Below, piece after piece: positions 20,303 to 27,829 of a stretch of 64,000 nucleotides of DNA. The stretch's first letter is position 1, and every line of letters starts with the position of its first letter. Source of the DNA: Lancefieldella parvula (GTDB taxonomy: Bacteria; Actinomycetota; Coriobacteriia; Coriobacteriales; Atopobiaceae). The stretch lies in assembly GCA_023300185.1 (NCBI GenBank), contig CP097092.1:1116001-1180000 (forward strand), read 5' to 3'. The translations under genes were made by a program, and so were the position numbers. Under the pieces are notes generated by a model that worked only from the letters and a program-made list of their open reading frames with translations, was not told where the DNA came from and did not search any database.

Positions 20303-21547
20303 CTACTCTGCAGCCTCTTCGGTTGCCTGTGCGTTAGCCTCAGACTCAACAAGGTGAGCCTCAAGATCAGCCTCAGCCTCAGCTGCTGCTGCCTCTGCTG
20401 CTGCACGCTCCTCCTCTGGAAGTGGAGTGACCTCAATGTCAATACCAAGGGTCTCTGCAGCTGCCTTCATAGACAGGGAGATGCGACGACGGTCAAGATC
20501 AATCTCCATGACCTTTACCTGTACAACGTCGCCAACCTTGCAGACCTGAGATGGAGCGGTGACGTGCTGCTTAGCCATCTCGGAGATGTGGACGAGGCCC
20601 TCAACGCCGTTGCCAAGGTCAACAAATGCACCGAAGGTAACAAGCTTGGTGACAGTGCCCTCGATGATAGCGTCAACTGGGTACTTGGAAACAAGTACAC
20701 GCCATGGATCCTCGGAAGTCTGCTTAAGACCAAGGGAGATACGCTCACGGTTAAGGTCAACGTCGAGAACCTGAACCTCAACCTCCTGGCCAACCTTAAC
20801 AACCTCAGATGGGTGGTTAACGTGGTTCCAAGAAAGCTCGGAAATGTGAACCAGGCCGTCAATGCCGCCAAGGTCAACAAATGCACCAAACTCAACGATG
20901 GAGGAAACAGTACCCTTGAGCTTCATGCCAACCTGGAGCTTGCCCAGAATGTCCTGACGCTCTGCCTTACGAGCCTCCTCAAGAACAATACGGCGAGAAA
21001 GAACAACGTTGTTGCGGTTGCGATCCATCTCGATAACACGAGCCTCAATACGAGTGCCCATGAATGCACCAAGATCCTTGACACGACGGAGGTCAACAAG
21101 GGATGCAGGCAGGAAGCCACGGAGGCCAATGTCAAGAATCAGGCCGCCCTTAACAACCTCGATAACCTCACCCTCAACGGTCTCACCAGCGTTGAACTTA
21201 TCCTCAACTGCCTTCCAAGCACGCTCGTACTCAGCACGCTTCTTGGAGAGAACCAGACGGCCCTCTTTGTCCTCTTTCTGGAGAACAAGAGCCTCGACGT
21301 CCTCACCCAGGGAGATGACCTCTGCAGGGTTAACGTCTTTACGAATAGAAAGCTCACGAGCAGGAATAACGCCCTCAGACTTGTAGCCAATGTCTACGAG
21401 GACCTCATCGCGCTCAATCTTGACGACGGTGCCGTTGACAAGATCTCCCTCATCAAAATCGGTAACAGTGCCGTCGATCAGGCTGTTCATTTCCTCATCG
21501 GAAATTTCATCCAAAGAGAAGATGGACGAGTTCTGAATCTCACTCAA
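20303..21547 (-). CDS. rpsA: 30S ribosomal protein S1
   Basis: RNA-binding ribosomal protein that helps bring mRNA to the 30S subunit. Four S1 (OB-fold) repeats at roughly residues 33-100, 118-185, 204-272 and 289-358, each with the pattern G-FGAF-D-GG-GLVH. An acidic, Ala/Glu-rich tail follows. 414 residues is typical of actinobacterial four-repeat S1. The start is TTG 21547, with GGAAGGGG upstream. A 14-codon frame (MLTGAPFWKGSTFE) ends across this start codon. Monocistronic by flanking terminators. Confidence 0.96.
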   Translation of the reverse strand: MSEIQNSSIFSLDEISDEEMNSLIDGTVTDFDEGDLVNGTVVKIERDEVLVDIGYKSEGVIPARELSIRKDVNPAEVISLGEDVEALVLQKEDKEGRLVLSKKRAEYERAWKAVEDKFNAGETVEGEVIEVVKGGLILDIGLRGFLPASLVDLRRVKDLGAFMGTRIEARVIEMDRNRNNVVLSRRIVLEEARKAERQDILGKLQVGMKLKGTVSSIVEFGAFVDLGGIDGLVHISELSWNHVNHPSEVVKVGQEVEVQVLDVDLNRERISLGLKQTSEDPWRVLVSKYPVDAIIEGTVTKLVTFGAFVDLGNGVEGLVHISEMAKQHVTAPSQVCKVGDVVQVKVMEIDLDRRRISLSMKAAAETLGIDIEVTPLPEEERAAAEAAAAEAEADLEAHLVESEANAQATEEAAE

Positions 21548-21691
21548 AGGTGGACCCCTTCCAAAACGGGGCCCCGGTCAACATGGTTGCTGCCAGAGTG
21601 CCAATACGTGGGCTTCTCTACTCGGAAACTTACATGCTCTCGGGGGCCAACAGATACAGTGCATAGCTTGACGCCATACGGGCAATAGGAT

Positions 21692-21728
21692 AGCGCTCTT
21701 CGGCTGATTAAACAAGCCAAAGAGCGCT
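21692..21728 (-). terminator. Terminator after the HMA-domain gene
   Basis: AGCGCTCTT with its inverted copy AAGAGCGCT, and an inner CGGCT/AGCC extension, form a long stem downstream of the gene ending at 21803. Confidence 0.75.
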
Positions 21729-21802
21729 ACTTTGCACAGCTATTACGCAAGTTTTACAAAATTTCTTCAAAGTTTGTTTCTTGCGAGAAGATCTTGTTGT
21801 GC

Positions 21803-22195
21803 TTACGCACGAAGACGGTAACCTTCTTTCTCTACGGCAGCTCGGTACGCATCGACATCAATTGGATTTTTGCTGAGGATACGTGCCTGACCACCAGCTA
21901 GAGTAACCTGCGCCCATGTTCCCTCAATACTATCGAGAGCTCGAGTCACATGATTGACGCAGTTCTGGCAAGTCATACCACCAATCTCAAATGTTTGAAC
22001 ATAAGGATAATGAGATTCATCTTTGTCTTCTGGACCATCTGCAGCAGAAACCTGCTCTGTGTTACAGGTAGTAACGCCTGTTCCCTCATCAGAGCAGCAG
22101 CCTTTTTTACCTGCAGCGATTCCGTAAACACGATAAACCGCAAAACCACAAAGTGCTACAACAGCAAGAATAACAATAATATTGATTGGTGACAT
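21803..22195 (-). CDS. Membrane-anchored heavy-metal-associated (HMA) domain protein
   Basis: About 130 residues. The N-terminal membrane helix (NIIVILAVVALCGFAVY) is followed by a Cys-containing linker (KKGCCSDEGTGVTTC) and a C-terminal HMA fold with MTCQNC, the CxxC metal site, near residue 85. Membrane tethering suggests it hands copper or a similar soft metal to a membrane partner. The strongest local candidate is the P-type ATPase at 23.9-26 kb, an inference from proximity. It follows flavodoxin and DUF3793 in the same direction. Confidence 0.82.
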   Translation of the reverse strand: MSPINIIVILAVVALCGFAVYRVYGIAAGKKGCCSDEGTGVTTCNTEQVSAADGPEDKDESHYPYVQTFEIGGMTCQNCVNHVTRALDSIEGTWAQVTLAGGQARILSKNPIDVDAYRAAVEKEGYRLRA

Positions 22196-22304
22196 ACAAA
22201 CTTCCTTTCTGTTGCTGTTTTACTACCCACCATTTTCTAGATTATTCAAAAAATGATGTTTTTCTCGCAAAATTTAACAGCAACAGCAAAAATCGTAATG
22301 CAGC

Positions 22305-22709
22305 TTAAGCAGAAAGCTTTGCACCAAGGCCGCGAAGAGCCTCAAGAGCATCGTCATCTGGCTCAAGGTTGCAGATAAAAGTCTCAACAACGTTGACTCC
22401 CTCTGCTTCAGCATTCTGCTTCCAAGTCTCCATCCAGTCGCCGGTTCCCCAGTCATAAGAGCCAAAGAGAGCGGTTGGCTTCTGACCAAGCTTGCCAGCG
22501 CAATCGTTGAAGAGCTCCTCAAAATCAGGATCAAGCTCCTCATCACCCATAGCAGGGCAACCAAAAGCAAATGCATCGTACTGATCGCACATATCTGCAG
22601 AGAACTCAGAAGACTCAATAGCCTCGGTATCTGCTGCACTTGCAAGTTCTTTTGCCATTGCCTCAGTATTGCCCGTCATGGACCAATACACAACTGCTAC
22701 TTTACTCAT
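22305..22709 (-). CDS. Flavodoxin
   Basis: Short-chain FMN electron carrier that replaces ferredoxin when iron is scarce. The phosphate-binding loop SMTGNTEAMA is at residues 10-19, and the isoalloxazine-stacking region SYDWGTGDWMETW is typical of the clostridial type. 134 residues. It lies between the DUF3793 gene and the HMA gene. Pairing of DUF3793 with flavodoxin and iron uptake is common in anaerobes and points to an iron-limitation module. ATG 22709 follows GGAGGAAATG. Confidence 0.93.
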   Translation of the reverse strand: MSKVAVVYWSMTGNTEAMAKELASAADTEAIESSEFSADMCDQYDAFAFGCPAMGDEELDPDFEELFNDCAGKLGQKPTALFGSYDWGTGDWMETWKQNAEAEGVNVVETFICNLEPDDDALEALRGLGAKLSA

Positions 22710-22793
22710 ACATTTCCTCCTTCTGTGTCCAGGTTCCCCCTGGAAAACTACACATTACTTTCAATACCTCAACAAGAAATCCAAGCACACCCC

Positions 22794-23540
22794 TTATGCA
22801 ACCTGACATTTCTTGGTATTGCCATACGATGAGAGAATCTGAGCTAAAGATTCCCCTTGAAAAAAACGATGTTTACACTGGTCTTCTGCATCTTTAAGTC
22901 TCTCGAGACGAAGGCGAGTTTCTTCCGTGTTGTCATAGACTTTCCAAGCACCAGTAAAAAGCTCAGACTGTCCATTCATAAAGCCCTGAACATCAGCAAG
23001 CGGATAGCCCAGTACCAGTCCAATCTCGTGCGGAAACGCGGCTTTTCTTGCGTGAAAAGCAAAAATTCTTGAACGCATGCTCTTCATCAACGCCTGCACT
23101 GACTCAGTGGAATGGCCAAAGGCAGCCAGAAACTCACAGTGCTCTGATTTGGCGAGAATATCCTCAACAAGCTCAGGTCTATAGGCAACAAACGTCACCT
23201 TTCCGCCAGAAATAGCAGAGGTAGCAAGAAGCGTTACCCCAAACAGTGAGAGCTCGTGAGTAGCGTTGCAGAGAAATGACCTCAACGTTGGATCAGTACA
23301 GACGAGGCTTGCACAAGAGCTACAAGACTTATGAGAAGCAAATGAAAAGAGCGCAGCCGGCTTAACGTGAGCAATAACACCAGCAGCACAGCGAACAAAC
23401 GTTGTTGCAAAATCGTGACAGAGCTCGGGAGTATACGTTCTCTCACCCTCATTAAAAACAGGCTTTTTATCAGCAGAATAGGTATAGGGAGAAGGAACGT
23501 CTAGGAGCGATGAATTCTCAAAAGAAGTAAGACAATCCAT
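22794..23540 (-). CDS. DUF3793 family protein
   Basis: About 248 residues, no signal peptide. The C-terminal half contains the family core EIGLVLGYPLADVQGFM followed by GAWKVYDN and a Cys-containing end. The biochemical role is unknown; the family co-occurs with flavodoxin and Feo genes, so an iron-homeostasis role is inferred. The start ATG 23540 has GAAGGGAG upstream. The leader carries a terminator-like hairpin 26 bases upstream, so the gene may be controlled by attenuation, or the hairpin may end an independent small RNA. Confidence 0.8.
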   Translation of the reverse strand: MDCLTSFENSSLLDVPSPYTYSADKKPVFNEGERTYTPELCHDFATTFVRCAAGVIAHVKPAALFSFASHKSCSSCASLVCTDPTLRSFLCNATHELSLFGVTLLATSAISGGKVTFVAYRPELVEDILAKSEHCEFLAAFGHSTESVQALMKSMRSRIFAFHARKAAFPHEIGLVLGYPLADVQGFMNGQSELFTGAWKVYDNTEETRLRLERLKDAEDQCKHRFFQGESLAQILSSYGNTKKCQVA

Positions 23541-23560
23541 ACCGTACTTGCTCCCTTCTT

Positions 23561-23660
23561 AAAAATGCGCCGTCGACTAAAAGGGAGCCGACGGCGCCTG
23601 GATTCCGGACCCTTGGAGAGGGGAAAGGTTCCGGGCTGATAAAGCAATTTTGTTAGAACT
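23561..23660 (-). ncRNA. Candidate small RNA or attenuator with C-rich loop (copy A)
   Basis: Leftward RNA of about 100 nt. Hairpin 1 pairs CCGGAACCTTT with AAGGGTCCGG and displays CCCCTCTCC in its loop (23615-23623). Hairpin 2 is a perfect 9-bp GCGCCGTCG stem (23567-23597) followed by a U-tract, a rho-independent terminator. The 5' part has GCTTTATCAG, also seen in copy B at 29.0 kb. The C-rich loop could pair with Shine-Dalgarno sequences. It precedes DUF3793-flavodoxin, so it may be a leader attenuator as well as a free RNA. No known family was matched. Confidence 0.5.
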
Positions 23661-23777
23661 AGCTCCGGTTATATAAAGACCTTAACAAGTTAACCTCTTC
23701 TAACTATTTAAAGTGTAAGCCTTAGCTAACTAAATGCAAGAGAAAACTCAAAATATTTTTACTTTTTGACAGAAAAA

Positions 23778-23811
23778 AGCTCTCGCCTCTTACGAATAAG
23801 AAACGAGAGCT
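23778..23811 (-). terminator. Terminator of the P-type ATPase operon
   Basis: AGCTCTCG/CGAGAGCT stem with an 18-base loop and AAAAAA on the left, giving a U-tract in leftward RNA; 42 bases beyond the ATPase stop. Confidence 0.8.
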
Positions 23812-23853
23812 CTAACGCGATCTAAAAACACTTTGTTGACGCACAAGTGCGTT

Positions 23854-26022
23854 CTAAGCAATCTGTCCTTCAGTCAAGAGCATCTTTACCTCAGAAGGAA
23901 CATTAGGGTTATGAGCTGCAGTAGTAAGCAGCGACCTTGTGTTTGCAAGCGTTACCATAAGTGTTAAAAGGTTGTGCATATATGCAGCAGTACTTACGGT
24001 AATAAGACCTGCGACACCTGCGGCAATGAAAGAGCTGTTCAGCGCGACAATCGTGCGATAGTCTGCGTGAATCCTCTTCATTACCTGCTGTCCCAAAAGA
24101 CGCATGATTACCAGCGATTCAAGCGAATCATTCTTAATCGAAATGTCCGCAACAGCGCGAGCAATATCAGTTGCATCAGACAGAGCCAGTGAAACATCAG
24201 AAACAGCCAGAGCAGGTGAATCGTTAATACCATCGCCTACCATTGCAACGGTGTAGCCCTCCTGCTGGAACTTCTTAACATACTCACACTTATCCTCTGG
24301 GAGAATCTGTGCCACATAGTCGTCAAGACCCAGCTTCTGAGCAACACTTGCTGCAACGTTTTCTGAGTCACCAGTCAGCATAACCATGCGCTTAACGCCA
24401 AGAGCGCGGAGCTGTGAAATAGTTGCTGCTGCGTCTTCCCTTACAGGATCGGTAATGCAAATTGCTGCAATAAGCTTTGAATCCTCGGACATGAAGATAA
24501 TGGACGAGGTTGGAGCAATCTGTGCAAGGTCGTCCTGAATTCCCTCGGGCATTGGGGTCTTCTCGTCATCAAAAATGAAGTGAGCAGAACCAATGCAGAC
24601 CTCTTTATCGTTAACCTTGGTACGAATACCGTGAGCAACAACATATTTGACCTCTGCGTGGAACTCATCCTTGTGCTTAAGGCCACGTACCTTTGCCTCG
24701 TTCACAATTGCGCGAGCCATGCTGTGTGGGAAGTGCTCCTCAATACATGCAGCAAGGCGCAAGAGCTGGTCCTCGGTGCGGCCACAGAAGCTGACAATGC
24801 ACTCAACATGTGGAACTGCCTTTGTCAGCGTACCGGTCTTATCAAAGACGATAAGATCTGCTGCAGCGATCTTCTCGAGGTACTTGCCACCCTTAACCGT
24901 CATGCCAAACTTAGCTGCCTCATCCATAGCGCTACCCACTGCAACTGGAGTGGAAAGCTTAATGGCGCAGGAATAATCAACCATAAGAACGGTCATAGCC
25001 TTAGTAATGTTTCGGGTGATTCCCCAAATACCAAAGAAGGCAAGGAAGCTGTAAGGAACCAGTGCATCAGAAAGGCGCTCTGCCTTAGACTGTGCGCCAG
25101 CCTTAAGCTCAGCAGACTGCTCAACCATATCAACAATGTTGTCGATACGAGACATTCCTGGAGGAGCAGTGACGCTTACCATGAGGTCACCGTCTTCAAG
25201 GGCGGTGCCTGCGTAAACGGTTGAGCCAGGCTCTTTGGTTACAAGGCGGGACTCACCTGTCATGGCAGCCTCGTTCATCTGGCCAATGCCTTCAACAACT
25301 TTGCCGTCAACAGGAAGAACGCCACCAGCGCGCTGGTGCAGAATCATACCCTTCTCAACCTCAGAAAGGGCAATCATAACGTCCTTGCCGTCAATACGAG
25401 CCCAGACGTTCTCAGAACGAGTGATTAGGCCATCACGAAGTGCAAGACGTGCTCGGCTTGCCACGTGGTTCTCCATAGCTGCAGACAGCTCAAGCAAGAA
25501 CATGACCGTAGATGCATCTGCCCACTCATTTCTTAGAATTGAAGTGGTGATAGCAGTTGCGTCCAAAACCTCAACAGTCAGCTCTTTCTTAAACAGGCGC
25601 TTAACGCCTTCCACAACAAATGGAATGGCGCGGAGAATGACATACGCGTAGTTAGCAACTGCAGGCAGTGGCAAAGAGCGCATAATCCAGCGGCGTGCGA
25701 ATGTGGTCACAACCTCCATCTGGAAACGATTGTTCTCAAGAGCCATCTCAATTGAGCTGCAGAAGTCCTCAAGACCTGCCTCTTCTTCTCGTGGCAAGTT
25801 CAAGACATCAAAAGCGCCAACAGCTGCAAGTACCTGGTCTCTCTTGAGAGGATCAAACCTTAGCAAGAGAGAGCCGTTTGCCATGTGAACTTCTGCATGA
25901 CGAACTCCGTCAACACGCATCAGCTCATAGGAAATACCACGGGCTTCAGCCTCATCAATATGACCCAGGTCGCATTTTGCACGAATGCGACCTGAGATTT
26001 CATTAGTAATTGTGAAGCGCAT
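23854..26022 (-). CDS. Heavy-metal P1-type ATPase with SCA membrane motif
   Basis: Metal-exporting P-type ATPase, 722 residues. The N-terminal HMA-like domain lacks a CxxC pair. TGES is near residue 254, the phosphorylated aspartate in DKTGTLT near 392, and the hinge is MVGDGINDSPAL. The family HP motif is in the EEHFPHSMA region. The transmembrane metal site usually reading CPC or SPC reads SCA (VDYSCAIKLSTP, near residue 351), so the metal cannot be assumed; Mn, Fe or Zn are possibilities. It follows a small membrane-anchored protein by 3 bases. Confidence 0.9.
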   Translation of the reverse strand: MRFTITNEISGRIRAKCDLGHIDEAEARGISYELMRVDGVRHAEVHMANGSLLLRFDPLKRDQVLAAVGAFDVLNLPREEEAGLEDFCSSIEMALENNRFQMEVVTTFARRWIMRSLPLPAVANYAYVILRAIPFVVEGVKRLFKKELTVEVLDATAITTSILRNEWADASTVMFLLELSAAMENHVASRARLALRDGLITRSENVWARIDGKDVMIALSEVEKGMILHQRAGGVLPVDGKVVEGIGQMNEAAMTGESRLVTKEPGSTVYAGTALEDGDLMVSVTAPPGMSRIDNIVDMVEQSAELKAGAQSKAERLSDALVPYSFLAFFGIWGITRNITKAMTVLMVDYSCAIKLSTPVAVGSAMDEAAKFGMTVKGGKYLEKIAAADLIVFDKTGTLTKAVPHVECIVSFCGRTEDQLLRLAACIEEHFPHSMARAIVNEAKVRGLKHKDEFHAEVKYVVAHGIRTKVNDKEVCIGSAHFIFDDEKTPMPEGIQDDLAQIAPTSSIIFMSEDSKLIAAICITDPVREDAAATISQLRALGVKRMVMLTGDSENVAASVAQKLGLDDYVAQILPEDKCEYVKKFQQEGYTVAMVGDGINDSPALAVSDVSLALSDATDIARAVADISIKNDSLESLVIMRLLGQQVMKRIHADYRTIVALNSSFIAAGVAGLITVSTAAYMHNLLTLMVTLANTRSLLTTAAHNPNVPSEVKMLLTEGQIA

Positions 26023-26025
26023 GAA

Positions 26026-26328
26026 TTATGCCTGTGCGCCCTCTGCGTCGACCTGCTTGGTAACCTCAGCGCGGATACCCTCCTCGAGCTCAGCAAGGCG
26101 AGCGCGAACTGCAGCGTCAATCTTGGACTCACGGCGAGCCTCTGCAACAACGTCGTTAGCCTCGTCAACGACGTTCTGAGTCTCTGCAGAAACGCGGTCA
26201 GTTACGCGAAGACCGCATGCAGTTGCCTTGACAGCTGCCTTGTGAAGAGTGCCGTTAGAAGCAAGACCAGCAACAACGCCAGCAAGTGCAGCGCCACCGG
26301 CTGCGAGACACCAATTGTTCAGTTTCAT
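26026..26328 (-). CDS. Small membrane-anchored helical protein next to the P-type ATPase (DUF6110-like)
   Basis: 100 residues: one N-terminal membrane helix (CLAAGGAALAGVVAGLA) followed by a charged, probably coiled-coil region (RRESKIDAAVRARLAELEEGI). The stop lies 3 bases before the ATPase start, so the two are co-translated. It resembles the small partners found beside this subclass of P-type ATPase, perhaps DUF6110, though the family assignment is from memory. A subunit or regulatory role for the exporter is inferred from position. Confidence 0.6.
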   Translation of the reverse strand: MKLNNWCLAAGGAALAGVVAGLASNGTLHKAAVKATACGLRVTDRVSAETQNVVDEANDVVAEARRESKIDAAVRARLAELEEGIRAEVTKQVDAEGAQA

Positions 26329-26442
26329 GTAAATCCCCCATCTGCTTTTTGCAAATTAATCGGTTAATGACCTATTGAAGATAAAATTTTTTTACGAAAA
26401 AAACAAGTGAAAATCATTACTAATTAGTTTTCCTAATGAAAC

Positions 26443-26454
26443 AATTGTACACAA
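26443..26454. promoter_or_regulatory. Operator-like site, inverse copy of TTGTGTACAATT
   Basis: AATTGTACACAA on the plus strand, within CAATTGTACACAAG. Identical as reverse complement to the site at 26624-26635. It lies on the ATPase-operon side of the divergent region. Confidence 0.5.
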
Positions 26455-26621
26455 GTAATTTCTTACCTGCGAAAACGTTTCCTATGGTTAGCCATGGTGT
26501 ACATATAAATTTTGTGAAGAAGCCACTCTGAGTCGTTACTTAAATTATTGATATTTGTTCGTATGGGTTAACAATTAAATGAAAAAATAACATTCTCTCT
26601 ATGTCGTTATTGTGAAATTTA

Positions 26622-26635
26622 AATTGTGTACAATT
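26622..26635. promoter_or_regulatory. Operator-like dyad AATTGT-GT-ACAATT (OhrR-type candidate)
   Basis: Perfect dyad about 95 bases upstream of the peroxidase start. It resembles the TACAATT-AAATTGTA site known for Bacillus OhrR, and an OhrR-like gene is the second gene of this operon, so autoregulation is inferred. Confidence 0.5.
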
Positions 26636-26730
26636 AATTTGTGTTAGGTTACAGCTACTGGGGTACACTACCCAAAGAAAATAAGTCATCCAACGCTTCG
26701 GACAATCCGTGGCTAGTTGAAAGGAACATC

Positions 26731-27285
26731 ATGGCAAACACCAATATCTATGACCTCTCCGTAGAAGAGCGTGACGGCTCCGTAACTTCCCTCTCCTCTT
26801 TTGATGGTAAGGTTCTTCTGATTGTCAACACTGCAACTGGCTGCGGCTTTACCCCACAGTATGAGGATCTTGAGCGCATTTATGCCGCATATAAAGATCA
26901 GGGCTTTGAAATCTTGGACTTCCCTTGCAATCAGTTTGCAGACCAAGCCCCAGAGTCCGATGAAGAGATTCACCAGTTCTGCACTATGAAATTTGGCACC
27001 GATTTTCCACAGTTCAAGAAGGGCGACGTCAACGGAGAGACCGCAAATCCTCTCTTTGAGCGTCTTGCAACAGCCTTCCCCTTCCAAGGCTTTGGTAAGG
27101 GCATCAAGGCCCTTGCGCTAGATAAATTTGCAAAGGCAAACAACAAGAAGTTTGGTGACAAGGCTTATATCATGTGGAACTTCACTAAATTCCTTGTAGA
27201 CCGCCAGGGAAACGTTGTTGCCCGTTTTGAGCCAACCACTGATATGGCAGAAGTTGAGTCTGCAATTAAAAACCTACTTGCATAA
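26731..27285 (+). CDS. Glutathione-peroxidase-like thiol peroxidase
   Basis: Cysteine-type GPx family peroxidase that reduces organic or hydrogen peroxides, probably using thioredoxin. The peroxidatic cysteine is in NTATGCGFTPQYEDLE; the partner motifs FPCNQFADQAP and MWNFTKFLVD are present. The frame opens at 26641, but ATG 26731 (MANTNIYDLS) follows GAAAGGAACATC and starts at the family's usual N-terminus, giving 184 residues. First gene of an operon with an OhrR-like regulator and a CDF transporter. Confidence 0.93.
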   Translation: MANTNIYDLSVEERDGSVTSLSSFDGKVLLIVNTATGCGFTPQYEDLERIYAAYKDQGFEILDFPCNQFADQAPESDEEIHQFCTMKFGTDFPQFKKGDVNGETANPLFERLATAFPFQGFGKGIKALALDKFAKANNKKFGDKAYIMWNFTKFLVDRQGNVVARFEPTTDMAEVESAIKNLLA

Positions 27286-27306
27286 GGCGAGAGGACCGAT
27301 TTACTC

Positions 27307-27822
27307 ATGAGTTCTTCTCAAAAAGAAATACAGTCCGTTGCAGCCGCTAGCACTTTTGCTAGCGGCTCTTCTACACTCGACAACTCCCCCGATATCCCCG
27401 AGCTTCTCCTCAAAAACCAGCTCTGCTTCCCGCTCTACAGTGCCTCAAAAGAAGTGGTACGAAGGTATACGCCGCTACTTAAGCCCTTTAATCTAACGTA
27501 TACACAATACATTGCCATGATGGCGCTTTGGGAACATGAATCCTTGGATGTCAAAGCCTTAGGTGAGCTTTTATTTCTTGATTCAGGCACCTTGACTCCA
27601 CTTCTTAAAAAGCTTGAGGAGAAGAGCCTTGTACTGCGTCAAAAAACAAACAAAGACGGACGTCAGCTGATTGTTTCTCTTACCCAAAAAGGCAAAGACC
27701 TTAGGAGAGAAATTCAAGTGGTTCCACATCAGATCGGCTCATGCGTTAATCTCTCGCCCGAAGAAGGCGCTGAGCTTAAACGATTGCTTTTAAAGGTTCT
27801 CTCTAACGTTACAGAAAGCTAG
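27307..27822 (+). CDS. MarR-family regulator, OhrR-like
   Basis: Winged-helix repressor of about 171 residues. LLKNQLCFPLYSASKEV matches the OhrR N-terminal region whose reactive cysteine senses organic peroxide. SGTLTPLLKKLEEKSLV is the recognition helix region, and NKDGRQLIVSLT the wing. It follows the peroxidase by 21 bases, so peroxide-responsive control of the operon through the dyad at 26622-26635 is likely. The first 30 residues are a Ser/Ala-rich extension. DNA-binding target not proven. Confidence 0.88.
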   Translation: MSSSQKEIQSVAAASTFASGSSTLDNSPDIPELLLKNQLCFPLYSASKEVVRRYTPLLKPFNLTYTQYIAMMALWEHESLDVKALGELLFLDSGTLTPLLKKLEEKSLVLRQKTNKDGRQLIVSLTQKGKDLRREIQVVPHQIGSCVNLSPEEGAELKRLLLKVLSNVTES

Positions 27823-27829
27823 ATTTACT

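Larger units (their letters stand above)
23541..23853. other. Intergenic region with candidate small RNA, operator-like palindromes and a terminator
   Basis: 313 bases without a protein frame. From right to left: terminator of the P-type ATPase operon (23778-23811), palindromes TTAGCTAACTAA (23722-23733) and TTAACAAGTTAA (23682-23693), an A+T-rich minus-10-like TATATA (about 23670), then the C-rich-loop RNA described separately. Confidence 0.6.
26329..26730. other. Divergent regulatory region, about 400 bases
   Basis: Separates the leftward ATPase operon from the rightward glutathione peroxidase operon. Very A+T-rich, no gene seen. It contains two copies of TTGTGTACAATT, in opposite orientation, one near each promoter, and an ACTAATTAGT palindrome near 26419. 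Confidence 0.6.

Noticed and set aside
20354..21688. 444-codon open frame on the plus strand opposite rpsA
   Set aside because: Antisense shadow of a highly biased ribosomal protein gene; no domain, no ribosome-binding site.
23561..23660. Known riboswitch or actinobacterial 6C RNA
   Set aside because: Two hairpins with C-rich loop recall 6C RNA, but the loops lack six consecutive Cs and the second hairpin is simply a terminator. No ligand-riboswitch core could be recognised, so it is reported as an unassigned candidate.
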